From Paenibacillus athensensis (lineage in GTDB: Bacteria; Bacillota; Bacilli; Paenibacillales; NBRC-103111): 64,000 nucleotides of DNA. Positions 1-7,856 of the stretch are shown here, piece after piece (positions within the stretch are counted from its first letter, which is position 1; each line of letters starts with the position of its first letter). The notes under the pieces are model-generated. The model saw only the letters and a list, made by a program, of their open reading frames with translations, was not told the origin of the DNA and searched no databases. The stretch lies in NCBI RefSeq assembly GCF_004514475.2, contig NZ_MYFO02000007.1, forward strand, positions 186,001 through 250,000, given 5' to 3'. The translations under genes and the position numbers were made by a program.

Positions 1-702
1 CGCCCCCGGATACGCATTGCCCTGCAGCTCGCCGTTGTCAAAGCGCTCGAACGCCCGCTGCACGCCCGCAAAGTCGATTCCCCCCTGCCCATCGGAAAAA
101 AACTCACGATACAGCTCCAGTTGCTTGGCCGACAAATACCGCAAATCGCCCGCGTTCAGAGCTCCCGGCTGAGCGGCGACTGGAAATGTCAGACCGGCCT
201 TGGCCGCTGCTGCCCGCTCCAGCATGATGCGATATAACGCCTGCTCGGTCCGCTCGACAATTTGCATGCGTCTGCGTTTCTCTTCGGGGCTAATCTGCGG
301 ATTGCCGAGCAGCAGCACCGGATGAAAGCGCAAATCGTACTGTTCAAAAAATAGCTGGTCCCGCAGAATGCCCGGATCGGCCGCAGCCAGCTGCGACAGC
401 TTGACGTAACCGCCAATAAAGTTGACGTTAGCAAACACCGGACAGAAATCCATCTCGCCGCCGCGTGGCAGACGGGCAATTGTCCAGCGCCGCAGGACGG
501 CGTTCGCCGCGTCCGGCTTGCCGGTCGGCCTGCCCGATGGAGACAGCAGCTCCAGACTTCCGCGAAATATGTACCCTCCCAGCAAAACGGCGTCTACACA
601 GGCAACAAACCAGCGAAGCCGCTGCCCCTGACAGCTCCGCAAATCCACCCACCGCTTCACCGCCTTGTTCAGCTTTAGCTGCTCATCGGCTTGTATAGGC
701 AT
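1..702 (-). CDS. Hypothetical protein, 3' end beyond window
   Basis: An open frame of 234 codons runs from an ATG at 702 off the left edge, so the C-terminus is missing. The protein begins MPIQADEQLKLNKAVKRW and is soluble-looking, with no signal peptide or membrane segment. I do not recognise a family. Visible features are a hydrophobic stretch near residues 30-50, a Gly/Arg-rich segment (residues 50-75), and an acidic/basic helix-like stretch (SPEEKRRRMQIVERTEQAL) around residue 145. A GGAGG sits directly against the ATG, which is unusually close spacing, so the true start is uncertain; no better in-frame start is visible. Codon use resembles the neighbours. Confidence 0.6.
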   Translation of the reverse strand, partial: MPIQADEQLKLNKAVKRWVDLRSCQGQRLRWFVACVDAVLLGGYIFRGSLELLSPSGRPTGKPDAANAVLRRWTIARLPRGGEMDFCPVFANVNFIGGYVKLSQLAAADPGILRDQLFFEQYDLRFHPVLLLGNPQISPEEKRRRMQIVERTEQALYRIMLERAAAAKAGLTFPVAAQPGALNAGDLRYLSAKQLELYREFFSDGQGGIDFAGVQRAFERFDNGELQGNAYPGA

Positions 703-824
703 CCTCCCTCTGTTATCGACAAGGAACAAGCCCGCTGCGGTTAACGAACGACCACAGCGAGCTGTCTGACAGGTTCCCTTGCAGACGCCGCTCCAACGGC
801 TTCGGCTTCGGATCAGGTGCCTTA

Positions 825-890
825 CCTTCCGCACCGCATACAGCTCTCGGAGCGGAGCAGCGCGGTCGCAAGACGGTTGTCTGAACCCTT
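825..890. repeat. GC-rich palindromic 3' repeat, copy A
   Basis: This is a diverged copy of a dispersed element whose consensus on this strand is TTCCGCACCGCGC, then CCCGGAGCGCGGTGCGG, then CCGTACGGC-GGCTGTCAGACCCGTG. The outer arms CCGCACCGCGC and GCGCGGTGCGG are complementary. The copy lies 46 bp past the stop of the minus-strand histidine-rich gene. Other copies are at 2216, 4409, 14154, 46607 and 54563. Confidence 0.45.
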
Positions 891-935
891 GGGCTCGCGC
901 TCACGCCGCTCACGCGTCTTCTGCTCCTCCTCAGA

Positions 936-1181
936 CTATTGCTGGGCGCCATAACCCTGACCGTGCCCATGATGACCGTCATGCTGCCAGTGATGCGGAT
1001 GATGCGGATGCCAGTGATGCGGATGATGCGGGTGGTACGGGTGGTGCGGATGATGCGGGTGCCAGTTATGCCAATGGTGCGTATGGTGGCCTCCGTGCCA
1101 ATGATGTGTATGATGCCCGTGCTGAACCGAAGGCTGAGCGTCCGGACGATAGGAAAGCTGGTTATTGTTTTCTTGTGTCAT
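936..1181 (-). CDS. Histidine-rich small protein
   Basis: The product has 81 residues, about 30 of them histidine, arranged as HPHHPHHPYHPHHPHHW-type repeats with Trp, Pro and Gly between. An N-terminal stretch of about 20 ordinary residues (MTQENNNQLSYRPDAQ) precedes the repeats. There is no signal peptide or membrane segment. An AAAGGGG ribosome site lies about 9 bases before the ATG, which supports expression. Such composition is known from metal-binding or metal-storage proteins (Hpn-like) and from some spore coat proteins; which applies here is inference. The DNA is a near-tandem run of ATGCGG/TGATGC units, so length variation between strains is expected. Confidence 0.7.
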   Translation of the reverse strand: MTQENNNQLSYRPDAQPSVQHGHHTHHWHGGHHTHHWHNWHPHHPHHPYHPHHPHHWHPHHPHHWQHDGHHGHGQGYGAQQ

Positions 1182-1293
1182 ACTGATAAATCCCCTTTCA
1201 CCTGATGAGTGCTGACGATAACATGTTATGCCCTGCGGTGAAGGATGGATGCTTATCCTTGTTATATTTAACCATTTTTAGGCAAAATGGGCG

Positions 1294-2019
1294 TTATTGT
1301 CCGTCCACGGTGCCGAATGCCCGGCCGGCCTCCGCCAGCGCCCGCTCCAGTCGGGACAACGGCTCCGGCAGCAGCTGCCCGTGCCCGACAGCCAGCAAAG
1401 AGGGCTTCAGCGCGCAGAGGCGTTCTGCGCTGACCAATGCCGCATGCTTATTCCAGGTGGCCATCGCCGGAAACGGAAACCACGGCTTCATCAGACCCGA
1501 TACCGCCAAGCCGCCGCGAACCTGAAACGCATCTCCGGCAATCAGCGCGCCGCTGCGCTCATCCAGAAACGCTACAGAGCCCGGCGTATGGCCCGGAGCC
1601 GCAACGACGCGCAGCGAGCCGATCCGGTCGCCATCCTGCAGCAGTACGTCAGGACGCGTGCGGATCGATTTGGGAACGTCGCCCTTGATCGGCAGATCGC
1701 TTGGTTCGCCCGGCTCCAGCTCCCGGCTGCCGGCCAGCAGCTTGGCGTCGCGCGCCGATATGCAGACGGTTGCTTGCGGGAGCGCCTGCTTCAGCCCGTC
1801 GAGTGCGCCGACATGGTCGCCGTGAGCGTGCGTAAGCGCAATCCGCGTCAACGGCTTGCCGATCCGTTCAGCCGCTTGCAGGATCGCCTTCACGCTGAAC
1901 GGCAGCGCGGCGTCGATCAGCGTCAGCTCGCGCTCTTCTTCAACGAGATAGCAATTGACCGGGAACACTCGCGGCATAAAAGCAAGTTGATACAAAAAAC
2001 CGTTTTTTGTCATTTTCAT
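1294..2019 (-). CDS. MBL-fold metallo-hydrolase
   Basis: A 241-residue metallo-beta-lactamase-fold hydrolase. The metal-binding signature THAHGDHVGALDG is present at about residue 62, followed by APGHTPGSVAF, GDAF and a late VGHG, so all the zinc ligands of the fold can be found. No signal peptide is seen, so it should be cytoplasmic. The substrate cannot be read from the sequence; glyoxalase II-like and lactonase-like members share these motifs. I place the start at ATG 2019 because GGAGG lies 8 bases upstream; longer in-frame starts run back through the operator region. It is a monocistronic minus-strand gene with a palindromic operator in front. Confidence 0.85.
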   Translation of the reverse strand: MKMTKNGFLYQLAFMPRVFPVNCYLVEEERELTLIDAALPFSVKAILQAAERIGKPLTRIALTHAHGDHVGALDGLKQALPQATVCISARDAKLLAGSRELEPGEPSDLPIKGDVPKSIRTRPDVLLQDGDRIGSLRVVAAPGHTPGSVAFLDERSGALIAGDAFQVRGGLAVSGLMKPWFPFPAMATWNKHAALVSAERLCALKPSLLAVGHGQLLPEPLSRLERALAEAGRAFGTVDGQ

Positions 2020-2046
2020 CTCTTCAGCCTCCGATTTAACTATTTT

Positions 2047-2074
2047 AATTAGTATATTAACTAATATCATTAGT
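2047..2074. promoter_or_regulatory. Triple ATTAGT operator upstream of MBL gene
   Basis: Three copies of the half-site ATTAGT/ACTAAT lie at 2048-2053, 2060-2065 and 2069-2074. They form two overlapping perfect inverted repeats, ATTAGT-6-ACTAAT and ACTAAT-3-ATTAGT, in an AT-rich island 28-55 bp before the MBL gene. The layout resembles MarR-type operators; no cognate regulator gene is adjacent. Confidence 0.5.
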
Positions 2075-2215
2075 TTTTGCAACTGCTTTTTTGCCGCCAC
2101 TAAAAAGCATCCCGTGCAACGCGCAGGACACGCCTAGCCTTCCGGTGAGACGCCCGCCTTACGGAAGGCGTCAGCATGCCGCATAGGCCGCTGCCGGAGC
2201 GACGCGACCCTGCGG

Positions 2216-2270
2216 CCGGCACCGCGCGGACTCCCGGAGTACGGTGCCGGTCGTACGGCGGCTGTCAGCA
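2216..2270. repeat. GC-rich palindromic 3' repeat, copy B
   Basis: This copy reads CCGGCACCGCGCGG, CTCCCGGAGTACGGTGCCGG, TCGTACGGCGGCTGTCAG, matching copy C at 4409 over most of its length. It sits 84 bp beyond the stop of the minus-strand DUF3995 gene, in the same orientation to that gene as the other copies are to theirs. Confidence 0.55.
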
Positions 2271-2353
2271 AGACGGGAGACCCGCGAAATACCGCGCATC
2301 GTCTACGTATCCGCTCGATTCGCGCAGTCCAATGCCTCGCTGGTTTCCGGCGC

Positions 2354-2782
2354 TTACCAGCCGAAATAAACCGACCAGCAGGCCAGAGACAACACCAGAC
2401 AAAGCGGTGTGAACAGCCGGGTGTCCCAGTAGGCGAAGCGCGTCGTTTTGATTTTTTTGATCAATCCCATGTAGCGAAAATCACCGATCGCACGCAGGGC
2501 AAATACCAGCGCGCACAGCAGGCACACCCACTTGGTCAAGCGGCTCGGCTCGTAAAAAGGCAGCGCGCCGCTTTGCGCGAGCAGCGCCCCCGCCATCGCC
2601 CACAGGGCCAGACCGACGATCGTCGTCTCCGCCTTGCGCGGCTTGAACAAAGGCGCGGACTCGCCTTCCTTGCGCGGAATGACCACAGAGGCTCCCGCCT
2701 GCCCCCCGAAAGCCCAATACACATGCATACCGCCCGCTGCCAACAGCAGCAGCGCGGCAATTGCGCTCACCCACAAGCTCAT
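2354..2782 (-). CDS. DUF3995-family membrane protein
   Basis: A 142-residue integral membrane protein with four hydrophobic segments. The HVYWAFGG motif follows the first segment, and the later R-IGDFRYMGL and TRF-WDTR motifs are typical of DUF3995; length fits the family. The function of the family is unknown. The start is set at ATG 2782 because GGAGG lies 6 bases upstream; a longer frame exists but lacks a ribosome site. It is divergent from the M42 peptidase gene. Confidence 0.75.
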   Translation of the reverse strand: MSLWVSAIAALLLLAAGGMHVYWAFGGQAGASVVIPRKEGESAPLFKPRKAETTIVGLALWAMAGALLAQSGALPFYEPSRLTKWVCLLCALVFALRAIGDFRYMGLIKKIKTTRFAYWDTRLFTPLCLVLSLACWSVYFGW

Positions 2783-3015
2783 GTCATCCTTCCTCCTTCG
2801 TGCCGAACCCAAGCGGAGCACCACCTTATCGCGCGGTTCGCTTGGCCTCTATTTAGCCTTTATATTCATTGTAGGAAAGAAATGGAAGGCCTACAAGGCG
2901 TTTTGCAGCGGATGTGTTACAATGAAGTGAAACTTGCGGACTGCTTGGCAGGTGACCGTTCGCTGTCGTGTCAGACACCTGCGCCGGTCCGCAGAGGAAA
3001 CCGGAGGGAACGTTG

Positions 3016-4089
3016 ATGAATGAGGAGACGTTGGCTTTATTTCGCCATCTGACGGAGCTGCCGGCTGCACCCGGCTTTGAGCGGGAGCTGCGGCGTTTCA
3101 TCCGCAGCGAGCTGGAGCGCTACACGCAAGAGCTGGTGCAGGACGGGCTGGGCAGCCTGTTTGCCGTCCTGCGCGGCGACGAGCAGGGGCCAACGGTCAT
3201 GGTGGCCGGACATATGGATGAGGTCGGGCTGCTGGTGACCGGCATCACGGACAACGGGCTGATCCGCTTCCAGACGCTGGGCGGCTGGTTCAGCCAAGTG
3301 CTGCCAGCGCAGCGGGTGGAGATCATCACCGCGCGCGGCCCGGTGCCCGGCGTCATCGGCACGACGCCGGTGCACCTGCTGGACGAGTCGGCGCGCAGCC
3401 GGCCGCTCGAGCTCAAGTCGATGTACATCGACATCGGCGCGGACGACCGCGCCGAAGCGCTGGCCATCGGCGTACACATCGGGCAGCAGGTTGTGCCGGT
3501 CTGCCCGTTCACCCCTTTGGCCAACCCCAAGAAAGTGTTGGCCAAAGCCTGGGACAATCGCTACGGCGTCGGCCTGGCGATTGAGCTGGTCAAGGAGCTT
3601 CACACGGTGAAGCTCCCGAATGTCCTGTACGCCGGAGCCACCGTACAGGAAGAAGTCGGCGCGCGCGGCGCCCGGACGGCCGCGGCGCTGATCCGGCCGG
3701 ACCTGTTCTACGCGCTCGATGTCAGCGCCGCCGGCGATACCGGCGGCGACCGCAACGCGTTCGGCCAGTTGGGCCGGGGCGCGCTGCTGCGGGTGTACGA
3801 CCCGACGATGATTACGCATCGCGGAATGGTCGAATTCATCCGGGACATGGCGGACACGCACCGCATCCCGTATCAGTATTTCATCTCCGCGGGCGGAACG
3901 GACGCCGGGCAGGTCCATCTGACCGGCAGCGGCGTGCCGTCGGCTGTGATCGGCGTCTGCGCCCGCTACATTCATACGGCAGCATCGATTCTCCATGTCG
4001 ACGATTACGCCGCCGCCAAAGAGCTGCTGATCAAGCTCGTGCAGGCCAGCGACCGCACGACGCTGAATACGATTCGCGACAACGCCTGA
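3016..4089 (+). CDS. M42-family metallo-aminopeptidase
   Basis: A 357-residue M42 (glutamyl aminopeptidase/FrvX-like) cytosolic peptidase. The dinuclear metal and catalytic motifs are visible: GHMDEVG (about residue 65), the WDNRYG aspartate, [10 protein letters not shown] carrying the Glu-Glu pair, [10 protein letters not shown], and the late [13 protein letters not shown] histidine. In the family these assemble as dodecameric shells that trim N-terminal residues from peptides. The start at ATG 3016 has GGAGGG 8 bases upstream. The gene is monocistronic, followed by a strong hairpin terminator. Confidence 0.9.
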   Translation: MNEETLALFRHLTELPAAPGFERELRRFIRSELERYTQELVQDGLGSLFAVLRGDEQGPTVMVAGHMDEVGLLVTGITDNGLIRFQTLGGWFSQVLPAQRVEIITARGPVPGVIGTTPVHLLDESARSRPLELKSMYIDIGADDRAEALAIGVHIGQQVVPVCPFTPLANPKKVLAKAWDNRYGVGLAIELVKELHTVKLPNVLYAGATVQEEVGARGARTAAALIRPDLFYALDVSAAGDTGGDRNAFGQLGRGALLRVYDPTMITHRGMVEFIRDMADTHRIPYQYFISAGGTDAGQVHLTGSGVPSAVIGVCARYIHTAASILHVDDYAAAKELLIKLVQASDRTTLNTIRDNA

Positions 4090-4171
4090 CGCGCCATCGG
4101 CAGGAGGGATGCTGTCCGCAAGTCGAATGATGCTTGTCGGATGCCCTCAAGAAAGAACCGCAATTCCATGT

Positions 4172-4217
4172 AAATACGCCTCCAGATCCACGATCAAAGT
4201 GGTCAGGAGGCGTATTT
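4172..4217. terminator. Bidirectional hairpin terminator
   Basis: AAATACGCCTCC pairs with GGAGGCGTATTT, with an inner CCAC/GTGG stem and an AT-rich tract on both flanks. It ends the M42 gene and can also stop minus-strand transcripts from the kinase operon. Confidence 0.75.
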
Positions 4218-4408
4218 TGCAGTAGGGGCTAAGAAATCCTGTGTCCGACGGGTGAGGAAGCGTCTTGCCCGTGACGGTAAGCAGCTCTGCCCGCTGCGAT
4301 ACTTTCGGACAGAACGCGGGCCGAATTACGGGCAGCCGCATGTTGTCGCTCTTGTGCGTCCGGCACAGACCTCATTCTGCGCACATCGGGCCGCAAGCGT
4401 TTGCCACA

Positions 4409-4472
4409 CCTTCCGCACCGCGCACGACTCCCGGAGCGCGGTGTCGGCCGTACGGCGGCTGTCAGACCCGTG
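4409..4472. repeat. GC-rich palindromic 3' repeat, copy C (best conserved)
   Basis: This copy reads CCTTCCGCACCGCGCACGAC, TCCCGGAGCGCGGTGTCGG, CCGTACGGCGGCTGTCAGAC, CCGTG and serves as the reference for the family. It begins 98 bp past the stop of the minus-strand sensor kinase. The 4090-4569 gap holds only this element and the terminator; no gene is seen there. Confidence 0.6.
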
Positions 4473-4569
4473 CTGCCCCTCCGCCGATCTGCTACCGCCG
4501 CGCCCTGCCTCTTGACGCGAACAGCCGCCACGCCCCGTCGTGGCCAGCGCCGGTCTTCTACGGCCCCCG

Positions 4570-6312
4570 TCATTCGGGCCGTTCCTCGCCCGCTTCGGGC
4601 GGCAGCGCCGCTTCGATGGGCAGCAGCACCGTAAAAATCGTGCCCTCGCCCACCCAGCTTTCCACGCTAATGGAACCGCCGTGCAGCCCGACGATCTTGT
4701 GGGCAATCGACAGGCCGAGCCCGCTGCCGCCGCCCGAGCTGCTGCGCGCAGTATCGGCTTTGTAGAAGCGCTCGAAAATCCGCGCCTGATCCGCTTCGGC
4801 AATACCGATGCCCGTGTCGCGAATCTCCACCCTCGCCCACGGACCGGCAAACGTCAGCCGTACGCCCAATGTCCCGCCCAAGGGCGTAAATTTAATCCCG
4901 TTATGAAGCAAATTCGTCCATACCTGGCTGAGCAGGTCCTGGTCGGCGGCAATGCTCCCTTCCTCCAGCTGAATATCCAGCTCCAGCTCCTTGGCTACCC
5001 ATTGCGGCTCGCAGGCCAGCACCAGATTGCGCAGCTGCTTGTCCAGCCGGTACCGCTGCGGCTCGAACGGCGGCTGGGCCGACTCCAGCGAGCTTAGCTT
5101 GAGCAGATTATCGCTGATTTTGGACAGCCGCTCGCTTTCCGCTTCAATGATGCTCAAATATTGCTTCCGCTCCTGCGAATCGAGCCGGTCGTCCATCAAC
5201 GCCCGCGAAAACCCGCGGATCGACGTCAGCGGCGACTGAATCTCGTGCGATACGTTGGAAATAAACTCCTGACGCAGCTTCTCCATCTGCCCCAGCTCCA
5301 CAGCCATTTCATTAAAACCTTGCACAAGACCGCCGAGTTCGTCGCCCATCGGTCCCGGCTCAGGCAGCAGGATGTTAAAATCGCCCTTGGCCATGCGGCG
5401 CATCGCATCGGTCAGCATGAACAGCAGATCGACGCGCCTGCGGTTTGCTCCGTTCAGCCACGCCAGCCCGAACATCAGCAGCAACCCGAGGAAGCCGGCG
5501 ATCAGTTGAATCTCCACCCCATGCCAGAGCGGCGGCGTCTCCACCATCACGAACAGCGCGTACGCCTGCCCGCTGATGACAACCCGCGTGCCGCTGAATG
5601 CCGTGCCGGTCCCTACCCAGTACGGGCGGTCAAAGCTGTGCACAGCCGCACCGTTCAGCACGCGCAGGATATCCTGATGCAGCGGCGTCCACGAGCCGCC
5701 GCTTCCCGCTATGGAGCCAACAGCTAGCAACGGACCGCTCTCATCCGCGAGCACAAAGCGCTTGGGCGAATCCTGCCCCAGCAGCTCCAGCAGTTGGGCC
5801 GCTCGCTCGCGCGTCGCGGGGCCGCTGCCCAGAAAGGTTTTGACATCAGCCGCCATTTGCTGCTCCGCCGCCCGCTGCGGTCGCTGGTCGAACATCAGCC
5901 CCGTTCCGATGTAAGCAAGGCTCCAGCATAGCGACAGCGCGATCCAGAATAACATCACCAGCAGCAGAGCGAATCCAAGCTTTCGCCTTTTGCTCACGTC
6001 CCCCGACTTCGCTTGCCCGTTAGCCGTCTTGCCCTGATCCTCCCGCACCCTCGCTTGCGCCTCACGCCCTTGATCCTGCCGCGCTTCGCCGCTTCGCGCC
6101 AGCCCCGCTCCCGCGTTCCGGTCGATGCCGCCAGCCCGGTCATCGGATCGATCCTCAGCCCGATCATCGGTCCGATCGTCAGCCCGGCCCCTACGCCGTC
6201 CGCCTGCCGCCACACCGCTCTCGCCAAGCCCAAGCTCCGCGTCGCTTCCCGCCGGCCCCCGGCTCGCCTCGCTCCCCGCTCCGCTGGAGTCCTTCCCTTC
6301 GCCGCCGTTCAT
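4570..6312 (-). CDS. Sensor histidine kinase (partner of HssR-like regulator)
   Basis: A 580-residue membrane histidine kinase. Order: a charged, Gly/Arg/Asp-rich cytoplasmic N-terminus of about 110 residues, TM1 (about 113-135), an extracytoplasmic sensor of about 150 residues, TM2, HAMP, HisKA with SNVSHEIQSPL as the phospho-acceptor box, and HATPase_c with N (NLLHNGIKF), G1 (DTGIGIAE), F and G2 (GSGLGLS) boxes. The start ATG overlaps the regulator stop by four bases (ATGA), so the pair is translationally coupled. The N-terminal tail is abnormal for the family: residues about 41-64 repeat the triplet DDR in imperfect units encoded by near-identical 15-bp blocks. The signal sensed is unknown. 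Confidence 0.88.
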   Translation of the reverse strand: MNGGEGKDSSGAGSEASRGPAGSDAELGLGESGVAAGGRRRGRADDRTDDRAEDRSDDRAGGIDRNAGAGLARSGEARQDQGREAQARVREDQGKTANGQAKSGDVSKRRKLGFALLLVMLFWIALSLCWSLAYIGTGLMFDQRPQRAAEQQMAADVKTFLGSGPATRERAAQLLELLGQDSPKRFVLADESGPLLAVGSIAGSGGSWTPLHQDILRVLNGAAVHSFDRPYWVGTGTAFSGTRVVISGQAYALFVMVETPPLWHGVEIQLIAGFLGLLLMFGLAWLNGANRRRVDLLFMLTDAMRRMAKGDFNILLPEPGPMGDELGGLVQGFNEMAVELGQMEKLRQEFISNVSHEIQSPLTSIRGFSRALMDDRLDSQERKQYLSIIEAESERLSKISDNLLKLSSLESAQPPFEPQRYRLDKQLRNLVLACEPQWVAKELELDIQLEEGSIAADQDLLSQVWTNLLHNGIKFTPLGGTLGVRLTFAGPWARVEIRDTGIGIAEADQARIFERFYKADTARSSSGGGSGLGLSIAHKIVGLHGGSISVESWVGEGTIFTVLLPIEAALPPEAGEERPE

Positions 6313-6986
6313 CCCAACACCTCCAGCCGATAGCCGAGCCCGCGAATCGTGCTGATGCGAAAGCCGCTCTCCTCCTCGGAGAACCTTTCGCGCAGCCGAT
6401 TGACGTGGACATCGACCGTGCGCTCGTTGCCCTCGTAATCGTAGCCCCAAATCTGCTCGATCAGCTGGTCGCGCGAAAAGGTTTTGCCCGGATAGCTGGC
6501 CAGCTTGTACAGCAGCTCGAATTCTTTGAGCGGCATCGTCAGGCTTTGCCCGTCCGCCCGCACCTCAAACGTCTTGCGGTTCATCGTCACCTTGCCTGCC
6601 GTCACCTCCTGCGCCGCGGCAATCCGGTAGCGCTTGAGCAGCGCTTTGACGCGAACCGCCAGCTCGGCCGGATCAAACGGCTTGACCAGATAATCGTCCG
6701 TACCCAGCTCAAAGCCCTTAACCTTCTGCGCCGTCTCGCCTTTGGCCGTCAGCATCAGCAGCGGCAAATGGTCGTACTGCTCGCGCAGCTCGCGGCACAG
6801 CTCCCAGCCGTCCATATGCGGCATCATGATATCGAGCACCACCAGCTCGACCGGAGCCGCCGCCAGCGTCCGCAGCGCATCGCGGCCGTCCTCGGCCTCC
6901 AGCACCGCCAGCCCTTCGTTTTGCAGCAGCACCCGCACCAGCTTGCGAATATGCGGATCGTCGTCCACCACCAGAATCGTCGTCAT
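6309..6986 (-). CDS. OmpR-family response regulator, HssR-like
   Basis: A 225-residue response regulator. The receiver domain has the acidic pair VDDDP, phospho-acceptor VLDIMMPHMDGW, LTAKG and LVKPF; the C-terminal winged helix has LKEFELLYKL and IWGYDYEGNERTVDVHVNRL. That last block is strikingly close to staphylococcal HssR, the heme-stress regulator, so an HssRS-like role is plausible, but no hrtAB efflux genes are present in the window. Start ATG 6986 is chosen for its good ribosome site and for the canonical MTTILVVDDD beginning. It heads a two-gene operon with the kinase downstream. Confidence 0.9.
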   Translation of the reverse strand: MTTILVVDDDPHIRKLVRVLLQNEGLAVLEAEDGRDALRTLAAAPVELVVLDIMMPHMDGWELCRELREQYDHLPLLMLTAKGETAQKVKGFELGTDDYLVKPFDPAELAVRVKALLKRYRIAAAQEVTAGKVTMNRKTFEVRADGQSLTMPLKEFELLYKLASYPGKTFSRDQLIEQIWGYDYEGNERTVDVHVNRLRERFSEEESGFRISTIRGLGYRLEVLG

Positions 6987-7095
6987 GCTTGCCGCCTCCT
7001 TTTGTCCGTCGTATCCCGAGGTCCGCCCTCCTCCGTTCCGCACCGCTGCTCCCGCCCTACGGATCGGCCTCACTTTGCTATCAGCATACGCCGGA

Positions 7096-7115
7096 TTTGT
7101 AAACTCAATATAAAC
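7096..7115 (-). promoter_or_regulatory. HssR-box-like direct repeat
   Basis: On the minus strand GTTTATATT-GA-GTTTACAAA lies about 110 bp before the regulator start. The published staphylococcal HssR box is a direct repeat of GTTCATATT with a two-base spacer. The first half matches 8 of 9 bases, the second only 5 of 9, so this is suggestive. The same region would also serve the divergent plus-strand gene. Confidence 0.35.
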
Positions 7116-7200
7116 GACTTTTTTTCAAATGGGAATTGTGCTAAATTAGGAAGAAATCGGGCCGCTCCGGCGCCGAGATCACGTGTAAGGGTGGTTGCTG

Positions 7201-7686
7201 ATGCTGAAAAACCCGTTTTCCCTCTTTGAACAGGCCGAGGCCGGACAAGAAAGGCAAGAGCTTGCAACGCGCATCCGTCAGGAGGGTCATTCCTGCTTTC
7301 GCCGTTTTATCGATAGCTTTACCGCTGCCATCAAAGCCGCACAAGACGGAGAGCTTGAGCGCATTGAGCAGCTGATTGCCCAAGCGCAAGAGCTGTTCCC
7401 GGTTCCCGCCGAATTCAGCCCCTCCTGGCAAAAAATCTGGGACGAGCTGCTCGAAATGAGCGCCAACAAGCGCAGCGTGCTCGAAGAAATTTCTGCCGCC
7501 GAGCGTGACGGCGAATGGCAAATCATCATCGACAACCCGAAAGCGATTCAAGAGGTCGTCTGCTACCCGGGGCTGCCCTTCCTTGACGCCGCCAATCTGT
7601 ACGCCTACTTCCGTCCACAGCTGGCCCAAAACGAGTATATCCGCTTGCAAAAAATTCAAACCGTCATTCAGAAAATCGGTCCCTGA
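7201..7686 (+). CDS. Hypothetical protein, helical
   Basis: A 161-residue acidic, alpha-helical, soluble protein (MLKNPFSLFEQAEAGQER start). I do not recognise a family. It contains a central charged helix (GELERIEQLIAQAQELF) and a C-terminal half with WQIIIDNPKAIQEVVCYPG. The ATG has AAGGGTGG 6-7 bases upstream; an in-frame TTG at 7195 is possible. It is divergent from the HssR-like pair and may share its control region. Codon use is normal for the window, which supports a real gene. Confidence 0.65.
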   Translation: MLKNPFSLFEQAEAGQERQELATRIRQEGHSCFRRFIDSFTAAIKAAQDGELERIEQLIAQAQELFPVPAEFSPSWQKIWDELLEMSANKRSVLEEISAAERDGEWQIIIDNPKAIQEVVCYPGLPFLDAANLYAYFRPQLAQNEYIRLQKIQTVIQKIGP

Positions 7687-7856
7687 GATCAGCTCAGCCG
7701 CTTTCCTCCAGCGCGTGTCTCCCGGTGCGCGGCGGTTGCCCGACCGGATCATGTCGGGAAGGGTGGGACTGCGCCGGGCCACGCTGGACCGGGCCGTCCG
7801 TTCCTTCTTCCCCGTTCCGGCATGCGGCTCACAGCCGCCAGCCTGCCCTACCCCGG

